DNA of 5,405 nt from Thiotrichaceae bacterium (GTDB lineage: Bacteria; Pseudomonadota; Gammaproteobacteria; SZUA-229): assembly GCA_002746365.1 (NCBI GenBank), contig NVWZ01000030.1:4838-10242 (forward strand), written 5' to 3'. The notes beneath the pieces are model-generated. The model worked only from the letters and a program-made list of their open reading frames with translations, was not told the DNA's origin and searched no databases. Shown here in pieces: positions 1 through 5,405 of the stretch (position 1 is the stretch's first letter; each line of letters starts with the position of its first letter). The translations under genes were made by a program, and so were the position numbers.

Positions 1-1204
1 AATCCCAATCAAGACCAGTCGATTGAAACAGACAAATTTCATCTGCCTGTTGCCAGCAATTCGCCAAACTTTCTTTATGAACCCCCATGCGCATTGTGTT
101 CGATCGTGGTTCTAATACGGCATAGACTTTACCTTTACCCTGCACTTCTTTCATCGCTAACAAGGTTTCTTCGATTGCCGTCGGGTGGTGCGCAAAGTCA
201 TCATAAACGGTTATCCCATCAATAACCCCTCGAACCTCAAGGCGTCGTTTAATACCTTTAAATTCTGCTAATGCCTCGCAAGAAACTTTAACAGGTACAC
301 CCGCGTGTTGTGCTGCAGCGATGGCTGCCAGCGCATTCATTCGATTGAACGAACCATGTAATGACCAGTTAACCTCCGCAACCTGTTTACCGTCAAGTAA
401 CACTTCAAAACGACTGCCGTCCTCACTAACCTTGCCAATAGACCAGTCATCTTTACGGTGTTGCGCATCATGCACTTTATGAAACGCCGCTAGCTGCGAC
501 CAGCAACCCTGTGCCAACACATCCGCAATATTTTTATCTTCACCATTTTTTACGATGAGACCATCACCGGGAATCGTCCGTACCAGATGATGAAATTGTT
601 TTTTTATAGCATCAAGATTTTCAAAAATATCAGCATGATCGAATTCCAGATTATTGAGTATTGCAGTGCGCGGGTGGTAATGCACAAATTTGGAACGCTT
701 ATCAAAAAAAGCAGTGTCATACTCATCGGCTTCAACAACAAAAAAAGGTGCATCGCCTATTCGTGCAGATAAACCGAAGTTGGCGGGGATTCCGCCGATT
801 AAAAACCCGGGATTCAAGTTCGCATACTGTAACATCCAGGCGAGCATACTAGACGTTGTCGTTTTACCATGCGTGCCCGCCACCGCTAAAACCCAACGCT
901 GATCGAGTACATGTTTAGACAACCATTCAGGCCCTGAGCTATACGATATATTTTTATTTAAAACATATTCAACGGCTTCATTTCCCCGCGACATCGCATT
1001 ACCGATAACCACTTCATCCACATCGTCAGGTATATCTTTAGCAAAGAAACCTTCACACAAAGTTATGCCTTGTTCTTCTAACTGTGTACTCATCGGTGGA
1101 TACACGTTTGCATCACATCCACTGACTTCATGTCCTGCCTGTTTTGCCAGGACGGCTATGCCGCCCATAAACGTACCACAAATCCCTAAAATATGAATTT
1201 TCAA
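1..1204 (-). CDS. mpl: Mpl, UDP-N-acetylmuramate:L-alanyl-gamma-D-glutamyl-meso-diaminopimelate ligase (3' end beyond window)
   Basis: Cytoplasmic ATP-dependent murein ligase that joins recycled L-Ala-D-Glu-meso-DAP tripeptide to UDP-MurNAc, returning it to peptidoglycan synthesis. The frame is open from residue 1 to 401 at the window edge; the family is about 455 residues, so roughly 55 are missing. Visible marks, in order: N-terminal Rossmann-type segment MKIHILGICGTFMGG (1-15), QAGHEVSGCDANVYPPMS (22-39), the ATP-binding P-loop GTHGKTTT (110-117), VVEADEYDTAFFDKRSK (156-172), NNLEFDHADIF (184-194), the NRMNALAAIAA segment (287-297) and the C-terminal-domain YDDFAHHP (334-341). The start is TTG at 1204-1202: no ATG fits, this start gives the family's exact N-terminus, and AAGGAG lies six bases upstream. 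It follows the membrane-protein gene by 10 bases, so the two are probably cotranscribed. MurC is the main alternative, but the MHIHILGICGTFMGG-like N-terminus and the EFDHADIF segment are typical of Mpl. Confidence 0.96.
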   Translation of the reverse strand, partial: MKIHILGICGTFMGGIAVLAKQAGHEVSGCDANVYPPMSTQLEEQGITLCEGFFAKDIPDDVDEVVIGNAMSRGNEAVEYVLNKNISYSSGPEWLSKHVLDQRWVLAVAGTHGKTTTSSMLAWMLQYANLNPGFLIGGIPANFGLSARIGDAPFFVVEADEYDTAFFDKRSKFVHYHPRTAILNNLEFDHADIFENLDAIKKQFHHLVRTIPGDGLIVKNGEDKNIADVLAQGCWSQLAAFHKVHDAQHRKDDWSIGKVSEDGSRFEVLLDGKQVAEVNWSLHGSFNRMNALAAIAAAQHAGVPVKVSCEALAEFKGIKRRLEVRGVIDGITVYDDFAHHPTAIEETLLAMKEVQGKGKVYAVLEPRSNTMRMGVHKESLANCWQQADEICLFQSTGLDWD

Positions 1205-1217
1205 CGAATACTCCTTA
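1205..1217 (-). promoter_or_regulatory. Ribosome binding site of mpl, overlapping the upstream stop codon
   Basis: On the minus strand the sequence reads TAAGGAGTATTCG then TTG. The TAA is the stop codon of the preceding membrane-protein gene, and its last two bases belong to the AAGGAG Shine-Dalgarno sequence. AAGGAG is six bases from the TTG, which decides the mpl start. The overlap of stop and Shine-Dalgarno suggests translational coupling, which is an inference from the layout. Confidence 0.8.
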
Positions 1218-1721
1218 AACCGGTAGCAGTAATTGCGAAAGTGCAACTGAAATAAAAAACAAGGAAAATGATAACGCCAACGCACTAAACATTTTCATAT
1301 CTAACGCATGTCTAAATATATGCGCTTTCACCAACACTTCCCAACTAATCAGCATTAAAAACAGTAACGACATTGATGCCTTTAACTCATCGTTACTGAG
1401 CTCGTCCGCCATGATAGAAAATACGGGCCAGGACATAATGTTAAAAAACAGACCCACACCCAAAATGGCAAAAAAAGACTGCATGAATCTTGAATTACGA
1501 TTTAATGCTTTCAATATAATATAAAGAAATCCAAATTGAACAAAAAAACCTAATAGTAAACCGACAAGGATGTTTTCAGGATTTAATGTCGTCTGTAAGA
1601 CAATAATCCCCGAGAACAGATAAGCCATTGCTATTTGCGCGGTTTTTTGCACCGAATACGGCATATCTTCCGGCGCTGCTTTTAAAAAAAGCATTAACAG
1701 TAATTTTTGAAGGTCAGACAT
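1215..1721 (-). CDS. Conserved hypothetical inner-membrane protein, five predicted helices
   Basis: I do not recognise a named family with certainty. The 168-residue product has a short N-terminal amphipathic part containing APEDMPYS (about 16-23). Five hydrophobic stretches suitable for membrane helices follow, at roughly 28-44, 51-71, 81-104, 115-134 and 143-165. Charged residues are limited to loops such as KALNRNSR (71-78) and ADELSNDELKAS (105-116). No enzymatic motif or signal peptide is visible. The overall plan, with a D-x-PYS-like entry and a long helix after an RF-Q segment, resembles small Yip1-like membrane proteins of gammaproteobacteria, but this is only a resemblance. ATG at 1721 is preferred; an in-frame GTG directly before it (1724) is also possible. 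The Shine-Dalgarno is weak (CTAAG, about five bases before the ATG). It lies 10 bases upstream of mpl, is probably cotranscribed with it, and is divergent from pyrC. Confidence 0.85.
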   Translation of the reverse strand: MSDLQKLLLMLFLKAAPEDMPYSVQKTAQIAMAYLFSGIIVLQTTLNPENILVGLLLGFFVQFGFLYIILKALNRNSRFMQSFFAILGVGLFFNIMSWPVFSIMADELSNDELKASMSLLFLMLISWEVLVKAHIFRHALDMKMFSALALSFSLFFISVALSQLLLPV

Positions 1722-1742
1722 CACAACTTAGGGCATAATACA

Positions 1743-1772
1743 TTCATAAGATAACGCTTACTATTATGACAA
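1743..1772 (-). promoter_or_regulatory. Candidate promoter for the membrane protein-mpl operon
   Basis: On the minus strand TTGTCA (1772-1767, five of six matches to the sigma70 -35 consensus) is followed after 18 bases by TATGAA (1748-1743, four of six). Transcription would begin about 15 bases before the ATG at 1721. The -35 box would lie inside the first codons of divergent pyrC. I see no convincing forward promoter for pyrC in the same 44-base spacer (1722-1765). This is prediction by eye only. Confidence 0.3.
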
Positions 1773-2803
1773 AAAAACAGCTAACAATCACGCAGCCTGA
1801 TGACTGGCATCTACACCTTCGCGATGGCCAAGCATTAAACAGTGTTGCACTCTTTACCGCTAAACAATTCGCTCGCGCTATTATCATGCCCAATCTCAAC
1901 CCGCCCGTTACTACGGTGGTTCGGGCGGTAGAATATCTTGACGAAATTCTAGCGGCGGTCGAAGGAACAGACTTCGAGCCGCTGATGACACTCTACCTCA
2001 CTGACAATACCTCGCCAGAAGAGATTATTGCGGCACGAAAAAGCTGTTTTATTAAGGGATTAAAACTTTATCCTGCTGGTGCGACAACCAATTCAGATGC
2101 TGGCGTCACTGATATCAGTCATTGCTATAAGACATTAGAAGAAATGCAAAAAGCTGGCTTACCGTTATTGATTCATGGCGAAGCAACCTCGCCCGATATC
2201 GATGTATTTGACCGCGAAAAAGTTTTTATCGATAAAACGTTAATACCACTAACGCAAAAATTCCCCGATTTAAAAATTGTCTTCGAACACATCACCACCA
2301 AAGAAGCGGCTGACTTTGTCTTACAAGCCAGTGACAAGCTTGCTGCTACCATTACACCTCAACACCTATTACTCAATCGCAATGCATTATTTCAGGGTGG
2401 CCTGCAACCGCATAACTACTGTTTACCCGTTCTAAAACGTGATACACACCGGCAAGCATTATTAAAAGTCATTCGATCGGGCAGCAACAAATTCTTTTTA
2501 GGTACAGACAGCGCTCCCCATACTAAACATAAAAAAGAAAGCGCATGCGGTTGCGCGGGCATATTCTCAGCTCATGCCGCTATCGAGATATATACTTCTA
2601 TATTCGAAGAACAGGGTGTTTTAGACAAACTCGAAGCCTTTGCCAGCTTCAATGGGCCTGACTTTTATGGCTTGCCACGAAACAGCAAAACAATCACTCT
2701 TGTCAAAGAAGACTGGCAGGTACCCGATGAATACTCTTTGGGTAGTGACACCCTGGTGCCTTTTCTGGCTGGGCAGACTATTCACTGGAAAATGTCTGCT
2801 TAG
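1766..2803 (+). CDS. pyrC: Dihydroorotase PyrC
   Basis: Zinc amidohydrolase that reversibly cyclises N-carbamoyl-L-aspartate to L-dihydroorotate, the third step of de novo pyrimidine synthesis, in the cytoplasm. The 345-residue product matches the length and full sequence pattern of the short, E. coli-type homodimeric dihydroorotase. Metal ligands and catalytic residues are all visible: H15 and H17 in DDWHLHLRD, the carboxylated lysine K100 in [15 protein letters not shown]137 in LLIHGE, H175 in [12 protein letters not shown] and D248 in FLGTDSAPH. The substrate-binding [10 protein letters not shown] (41-50), [13 protein letters not shown] (194-206) and KESACGCAG (257-265) segments are also intact. 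The start is the first ATG and gives the expected family N-terminus, although the Shine-Dalgarno is poor (AAGATAA about 13 bases upstream). It is divergent from the membrane protein-mpl pair and precedes rnt by 140 bases. No sign of damage. Confidence 0.98.
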   Translation: MTKKQLTITQPDDWHLHLRDGQALNSVALFTAKQFARAIIMPNLNPPVTTVVRAVEYLDEILAAVEGTDFEPLMTLYLTDNTSPEEIIAARKSCFIKGLKLYPAGATTNSDAGVTDISHCYKTLEEMQKAGLPLLIHGEATSPDIDVFDREKVFIDKTLIPLTQKFPDLKIVFEHITTKEAADFVLQASDKLAATITPQHLLLNRNALFQGGLQPHNYCLPVLKRDTHRQALLKVIRSGSNKFFLGTDSAPHTKHKKESACGCAGIFSAHAAIEIYTSIFEEQGVLDKLEAFASFNGPDFYGLPRNSKTITLVKEDWQVPDEYSLGSDTLVPFLAGQTIHWKMSA

Positions 2804-2830
2804 ACCGGCCTGGAATCATTGAGTGATAAT

Positions 2831-2859
2831 ATAACTTCCAGAGAATCTCTGATTATAAT
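2831..2859 (+). promoter_or_regulatory. Candidate promoter for rnt
   Basis: A perfect sigma70 -10 box TATAAT lies at 2854-2859, but the hexamer 17 bases upstream (ATAACT, 2831-2836) matches the -35 consensus at only three of six positions. If used, it would give rnt a leader of about 75 bases. The pyrC-rnt gap (2804-2943) holds no open frame of note. rnt could equally be transcribed from pyrC. Confidence 0.25.
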
Positions 2860-2862
2860 TTT
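2839..2862 (+). terminator. Weak terminator-like hairpin after pyrC
   Basis: CAGAG (2839-2843) and CTCTG (2847-2851) form a five-base-pair stem with a three-base loop, followed by the A/T-rich ATTATAATTTT. The stem is short and the T-tract interrupted, so this may only be a partial terminator or may be chance. The tail overlaps a TATAAT box. Confidence 0.25.
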
Positions 2863-2943
2863 GATGTTATTCACGATTTTCTGGTCGCAAACATCTCAAC
2901 ATGAATATCTACCGCCCGTTAACGACAGTGTAATATACCCCTC

Positions 2944-3594
2944 ATGAGTGAAGAAGAATTTAAATTAATGTCCCGCCGTTTTCGCGGGTTTTATCCCGTC
3001 GTGATCGATGTCGAGACCGGTGGTTTTGACGACAAGAACGATGCCTTACTAGAAATTGGTGCGGTCACATTAAAAATTGATGAAAACGGAAAAATGGCCG
3101 TTAATAATGAATACCAGTGCCACATCAATCCATTTAAAGGCGCCAATATGGATCCTGCTTCAATGGAGGTCAATGGCATTGACCCGCATCACCCTTTTCG
3201 CATTGCCGTTGCAAAAGATGAAGAAACCGGAGTACGAGAATTATTTCGATTTATTCAGAAAGAGATGAAACAACACAAGTGCAAACGCGCCATTATGATT
3301 GGGCATAACACGGTTCTCGACAGAAATTTTATTTTTTCTGCTGCTGAGCGTAATAAAATTTCACGCAACCCTTTTCATCCATTCAGCATGTTCGACACAG
3401 TCAGCCTGGCTGGATTAGCCTATGGGCAAACCGTTTTATCTCGGGCAGCACAAGCAGCGGGCCTGAGCTGGGACAGTGATGAAGCCCATTCCGCTCTCTA
3501 TGACGCCAAACAGACAGCAGAGTTATTCTGCCTGATTGTTAATCGCTGGGCAGAAACGGCGGGGCCGGTTTGGAGTAATGAGAATCAACCATAA
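2944..3594 (+). CDS. rnt: Ribonuclease T, DEDDh 3'-5' exoribonuclease
   Basis: Homodimeric exonuclease that trims the 3' ends of tRNA (end turnover of CCA), 5S and 23S rRNA and other small stable RNAs, and also acts on single-stranded DNA ends. The 216-residue product has the usual RNase T length and a complete DEDDh active site: D22 and E24 in VVIDVETGGF (Exo I), D126 in HNTVLDRNFIFSAAER (Exo II), and H182 and D187 in AHSALYDAKQTAELF (Exo III). The RNase T-specific RFRGFYPVV start (12-20), NGIDPHHPFR (77-86) and RNPFHPFSMFDT (141-152) segments separate it from DnaQ and oligoribonuclease. The first ATG gives the family's usual 11-12 residues before RFRGFYP, and so is preferred over the ATG at 2968. 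There is no Shine-Dalgarno-like sequence before it (TATACCCCTC). It sits downstream of pyrC in the same direction, an order I recall from Pseudomonas genomes. Confidence 0.97.
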   Translation: MSEEEFKLMSRRFRGFYPVVIDVETGGFDDKNDALLEIGAVTLKIDENGKMAVNNEYQCHINPFKGANMDPASMEVNGIDPHHPFRIAVAKDEETGVRELFRFIQKEMKQHKCKRAIMIGHNTVLDRNFIFSAAERNKISRNPFHPFSMFDTVSLAGLAYGQTVLSRAAQAAGLSWDSDEAHSALYDAKQTAELFCLIVNRWAETAGPVWSNENQP

Positions 3595-3663
3595 CCCCAC
3601 AATAATTCACAAAAAAGAAAAACTGTAGCCATGATATTGGACTTAATCTAATTCTATAAATTC

Positions 3664-3677
3664 ACGCACTTATGCGT
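3664..3677. repeat. Short inverted repeat upstream of the response regulator gene
   Basis: ACGCA (3664-3668) and TGCGT (3673-3677) form a perfect five-base inverted repeat around CTTA, just upstream of the candidate -35 box. It could be an operator half-site pair for a dimeric regulator, but five bases per arm is within chance. Confidence 0.25.
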
Positions 3678-3681
3678 ATAT

Positions 3682-3711
3682 TTGGCTATAGTTAACAAAT
3701 AAGATTATTAT
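3682..3711 (+). promoter_or_regulatory. Candidate promoter for the REC-GGDEF gene
   Basis: TTGGCT (3682-3687, four of six) and TATTAT (3706-3711, five of six) are 18 bases apart, which would start transcription about 30 bases before the ATG at 3751. An alternative -10, TATAGT (3687-3692), has no matching -35 at standard spacing. The 156-base rnt-to-regulator gap (3595-3750) has no terminator I can see and no coding sequence. Confidence 0.4.
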
Positions 3712-3750
3712 AAAAATAATCCGAGCACCAAAGGACAGCACGACAGTTAT

Positions 3751-4701
3751 ATGAGCAGCAAAGACCTCTCAATCATCATCGTAGACGACTTACAATTTAG
3801 CCGAATCGTTGTTAAAACAGCGTTAAAAAAGGCTGGATACGACGGTGTTCGCATGGCCGATTGCGCCACTGAAGCCTTAAAAATGATCGAAACACAACCT
3901 GCTGATGTTGTACTGGCAGACTGGATGATGCCGGAAATGGACGGTCTCGAGCTAACCCAACATATTCGACAGGCGGATGAGGAAAAAGGCACTTATACCG
4001 CCATTATCTTATTTACCGCACATGATGGCGTGGAATACCTGGTCAAAGCCTTTGATCATGGTGTCGATGACTACCTTTGTAAACCACCGAATCCACAAGA
4101 ACTCGCCGCACGCGTAAACGCAGCTGCGCGCGTTGCTGCACTGCAAAATGACCTTCTGGAAACCTCGCGACAACTGCAAAAAACGATTCAAAATCTTGAA
4201 AAAATGGCACTGATTGATGAAGCCACCGGTGCGGGTAATCAGGCATTTTTGATGAAGAATTTAAAAGCCCACTTACAGGAAGCCTCGGCACGCCGTGGTG
4301 GTGTGTGCCTGGCACTGATCGAACTACGAGAGCTAGACAGCATTCGTAATCAACATGGTAAACAAATTGTGACCGAAATATTGGTTAGTCAACATAGACG
4401 CTTACGGCGCGCGGTTAGACCAACCGACGTCGTTGCCAAACTGGACAACAATCTCTTTGGTATCATCATGCACCATAGCAAAGCCAAAGATTACAAAACC
4501 TCTGCCATCAAACGCATATTGACCATGATAGACAATCGCGATTACAAAACTTCAGTTGGCAATCTAAGCATCAATGGCTGCATCGGCGTGCATTATTATC
4601 GCGGCGATCAAGCCATTATTTCTGCGGATGAAATGATTAAACAGGCCGGCAGTAAACTTGATCAAGCGCGTGGTGATGCTTCTCTTAGCATTGCTTACTA
4701 A
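3751..4701 (+). CDS. Response regulator with receiver domain and degenerate GGDEF domain
   Basis: Cytoplasmic two-domain signalling protein of 316 residues. Residues 6-126 are a CheY-like receiver with every key position present: acidic pair D12-D13, phospho-acceptor D57 in ADWMMPEMDG, T89 in LFTAHD and K111 in LCKPP. A probable coiled-coil linker (127-153) leads to a GGDEF-fold domain (about 152-316). That domain is recognised by LIDEATGAGNQAF (154-166, the usual DxLTGxxNRxxF), ALIELRELDSIRNQHG (188-203, usual DxDxFKxxND), and INGCIGV plus SADEMIKQAGSKLDQAR near the end. The GGDEF signature itself is DNNLF (232-236) and the first metal aspartate is E191, so cyclase activity is unlikely. RPTD (223-226) stands exactly five residues before the signature, as in the RxxD inhibitory c-di-GMP site. 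ATG at 3751 is the only sensible start, though AAGGA is 15 bases upstream. No histidine kinase lies in the window; the partner is unknown. Confidence 0.92.
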   Translation: MSSKDLSIIIVDDLQFSRIVVKTALKKAGYDGVRMADCATEALKMIETQPADVVLADWMMPEMDGLELTQHIRQADEEKGTYTAIILFTAHDGVEYLVKAFDHGVDDYLCKPPNPQELAARVNAAARVAALQNDLLETSRQLQKTIQNLEKMALIDEATGAGNQAFLMKNLKAHLQEASARRGGVCLALIELRELDSIRNQHGKQIVTEILVSQHRRLRRAVRPTDVVAKLDNNLFGIIMHHSKAKDYKTSAIKRILTMIDNRDYKTSVGNLSINGCIGVHYYRGDQAIISADEMIKQAGSKLDQARGDASLSIAY

Positions 4702-4715
4702 ACATTATTTAACAC

Positions 4716-4787
4716 AAAAAAATCGCTGAATAAAATCCGCTCCTACAGGTTCACGCTTATCTGTAGGAGCGGATTTTATTCCGCGAT
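4716..4787 (-). terminator. Intrinsic terminator of grxD built on the REP-pair hairpin
   Basis: Read on the minus strand, the long stem (arms 4787-4761 and 4748-4722) is followed directly by a run of seven T residues (4722-4716), the layout of a strong rho-independent terminator 34 bases after the grxD stop codon. In the plus direction the stem is followed by ACCTGAG before a TTTT, so termination of the response regulator transcript there would be weaker. Confidence 0.65.
4722..4787. repeat. Inverted pair of REP elements (REPIN/BIME-like)
   Basis: Two arms of 21 bases (4728-4748 and 4761-4781) are perfectly complementary around a 12-base loop, and pairing resumes after one mismatch (T4727/C4782) with ATCGC (4722-4726) and GCGAT (4783-4787). 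Each arm read outwards from the loop is a REP-type unit: CTGTAGGAGCGG, then ATTTTATT, then CCGCGA (CAGCGA in the left copy). Each has a GTAG/GGAG-like head and a small internal GCGGA/TCCGC stem, as in Pseudomonas-type REP sequences. The pair lies between two convergent genes, a common REP location. REP pairs are spread by RAYT transposases (TnpA-REP); none is encoded in this window. Confidence 0.85.
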
Positions 4788-4821
4788 ACCTGAGCTTTTA
4801 AATTGTAAGCAAACGCTTGGT

Positions 4822-5139
4822 TTATGCAGTCGCTTTGTCGATCATCTTCTTCAAATCACCATTTTCAAACATTTCCAGCGTGATGTCACAGCCACCGATT
4901 AGTTCACCATCAACATAGACCTGTGGAAAAGTTGGCCAGTCTGCATAACGCGGTAGATTCTGGAAAATTTCAGGGTCGGCTAGAATATTACAATAACCAA
5001 ACTCCTTCCCCACCTGCTTCAACACCTCAACGGTACGCCCTGAAAAACCACACTGCGGAAATTGCGGCGTGCCTTTCATATAGATCATCACCTTATTGCC
5101 TTTTACTTGCTCATCAATTCTGTCTAAAACATCAGCCAT
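4822..5139 (-). CDS. grxD: Monothiol glutaredoxin GrxD (Grx4 family)
   Basis: Small cytoplasmic CGFS glutaredoxin that binds a [2Fe-2S] cluster with glutathione and, in its family, delivers or stores Fe-S clusters, often with BolA-type partners. The 105-residue single-domain product is close to the family's usual 105-115. Visible marks: K22 in IYMKGTPQFPQCGFS (19-33), the active-site C30-G-F-S, the glutathione-binding WPTFPQVYVDGELIGGCDI (68-86) with the cis-proline P72, and the final ENGDLKKMI helix (92-100). The ATG is preceded by AGGT seven bases upstream. It has its own promoter with a perfect -10 box, and ends 34 bases before the REP-pair hairpin, so it appears to be a single-gene transcript. 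It is convergent with the response regulator gene. Confidence 0.97.
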   Translation of the reverse strand: MADVLDRIDEQVKGNKVMIYMKGTPQFPQCGFSGRTVEVLKQVGKEFGYCNILADPEIFQNLPRYADWPTFPQVYVDGELIGGCDITLEMFENGDLKKMIDKATA

Positions 5140-5172
5140 TTCAAATACCTGTATTCAATAGTGTATTGGGCG

Positions 5173-5199
5173 ATTATACCCTTTGCTACTAATTATTAA
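5173..5199 (-). promoter_or_regulatory. Promoter of grxD
   Basis: On the minus strand a perfect TATAAT -10 box (5178-5173) lies 34 bases upstream of the grxD ATG. The best -35 is TTAATA (5199-5194, four of six) at a short 15-base spacing. Transcription would start near 5166, giving a leader of about 27 bases. The rest of the 125-base gap to the neighbouring gene shows no IscR- or Fur-like palindrome that I can recognise. Confidence 0.5.
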
Positions 5200-5251
5200 C
5201 CCTAACTACTGCTGGGTGAATCAAACATGGGGCCAAATCAATAAAATACAA

Positions 5252-5276
5252 GAGCGAATTTTTTTCATTCCGCGAT
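5252..5276 (+). repeat. Degenerate REP-like sequence overlapping a gene end
   Basis: GAGCGAATTTTTTTCATTCCGCGAT resembles the right arm of the REP pair (GAGCGGATTTTATTCCGCGAT, 4767-4787), with one substitution in the left stem and about four extra bases in the loop. The ends GAGCG and TTCCGCGAT are identical. It covers the stop codon and last codons of the minus-strand gene that ends at 5265. The loop is A/T rich, so chance cannot be excluded. Confidence 0.4.
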
Positions 5277-5405
5277 GTTTTGTTGCCACCACAATTCCAG
5301 TGCGGTCAGATGCCACAACTTACTACCTTGCAAACGGGTATGATAAGACTCCGGATCTGCAAGTAGTTTTTCAACATAAGCACCATTATATAAACCACGC
5401 TGTCT
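5265..5405 (-). CDS. C-terminal end of an asparagine-synthetase-like amidotransferase (5' part beyond window)
   Basis: Only the last 46 codons and the TGA stop are present; the start lies beyond the right edge. The visible tail reads RQRGLYNGAYVEKLLADP (1-18 of the visible part), then a linker ending in RLQGSKLWHLTALELWWQQ (24-42). The R-G-L-[FY] start, a V-x-x-L-L helix and the closing K-L-W-x-L-x-x-L-E-L-W pattern are characteristic of the C-terminus of AsnB-type glutamine-dependent asparagine synthetases. These include the amidotransferases found with polysaccharide/exosortase loci. Such enzymes transfer glutamine amide nitrogen to a carboxylate via an ATP-adenylated intermediate, but the N-terminal Cys glutaminase and ATP site cannot be checked here. 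It reads toward grxD in the same direction; grxD has its own promoter, so an operon is not implied. The final codons overlap a REP-like sequence. Confidence 0.7.
   Translation of the reverse strand, partial: RQRGLYNGAYVEKLLADPESYHTRLQGSKLWHLTALELWWQQNIAE

Noticed and set aside
587..902. Three small plus-strand open frames
   Set aside because: They lie entirely inside mpl on the opposite strand, whose frame encodes the P-loop and other conserved motifs here; no ribosome site or recognisable protein.
2917..2924. Palindrome CGTTAACG upstream of rnt
   Set aside because: Eight bases only, single copy, not placed against a credible promoter; expected by chance.
2804..2943. Possible pyrimidine-type attenuator or regulatory leader between pyrC and rnt
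   Set aside because: Only one weak five-base-pair hairpin is visible, with no leader peptide and no alternative pairing structure.
3704..3720. Inverted repeat ATTATT / AATAAT
   Set aside because: Consists only of A and T in an A/T-rich promoter region; no stable stem and no T-tract.
4009..4315. Minus-strand open frames of 60 and 90 codons
   Set aside because: Shadows of the receiver/GGDEF gene, whose plus-strand frame is conserved throughout.
4807..4818. Small AAGC-AAAC-GCTT hairpin just after grxD
   Set aside because: Four-base-pair stem, too weak for a terminator; the REP-pair hairpin with seven T residues is far better placed.
4923..5192. 89-codon plus-strand open frame
   Set aside because: It is antisense to grxD and its promoter, and its product resembles nothing I recognise.

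Overview
This window looks like chromosomal DNA from a gammaproteobacterium of moderate G+C. The proteins for Mpl, PyrC, RNase T and the monothiol glutaredoxin all read like their Escherichia coli/Pseudomonas counterparts, and REP-type palindromes of the GTAGGAGCGG...CCGCGA class lie between genes. No species can be named with confidence. There is no sign of phage, plasmid, IS element, CRISPR array, rRNA or tRNA.

Layout. Positions 1-1721 are on the minus strand: a small five-helix membrane protein of unknown function (1215-1721) followed, 10 bases after its stop codon, by mpl (1-1204). mpl starts at TTG and its last ~55 codons lie beyond the left edge. From a 44-base divergent spacer the plus strand carries pyrC (1766-2803) and rnt (2944-3594), then a response regulator with a degenerate GGDEF domain (3751-4701). 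A long REP-pair palindrome (4722-4787) separates this convergently from grxD on the minus strand (4822-5139). grxD has its own promoter with a consensus -10 box. The right edge (5265-5405) holds the last 46 codons of a minus-strand asparagine-synthetase-like amidotransferase.

Function. Most genes are housekeeping: Mpl recycles murein tripeptide, PyrC makes dihydroorotate for pyrimidines, RNase T trims tRNA and other stable RNA 3' ends, and GrxD handles Fe-S clusters. They do not form one pathway; the arrangement looks like ordinary conserved chromosomal neighbourhood.

The least ordinary item is the REC-GGDEF protein. Its receiver domain looks fully functional. Its GGDEF signature has become DNNLF, while an RxxD motif sits at exactly the I-site spacing (five residues before the signature). 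That pattern suggests a phosphorylation-controlled c-di-GMP receptor rather than a cyclase. The second point of interest is the REP pair, which also forms a terminator-like hairpin for grxD, plus a decayed REP-like copy overlapping the 3' end of the amidotransferase gene. I found no convincing evidence of an entirely new system.
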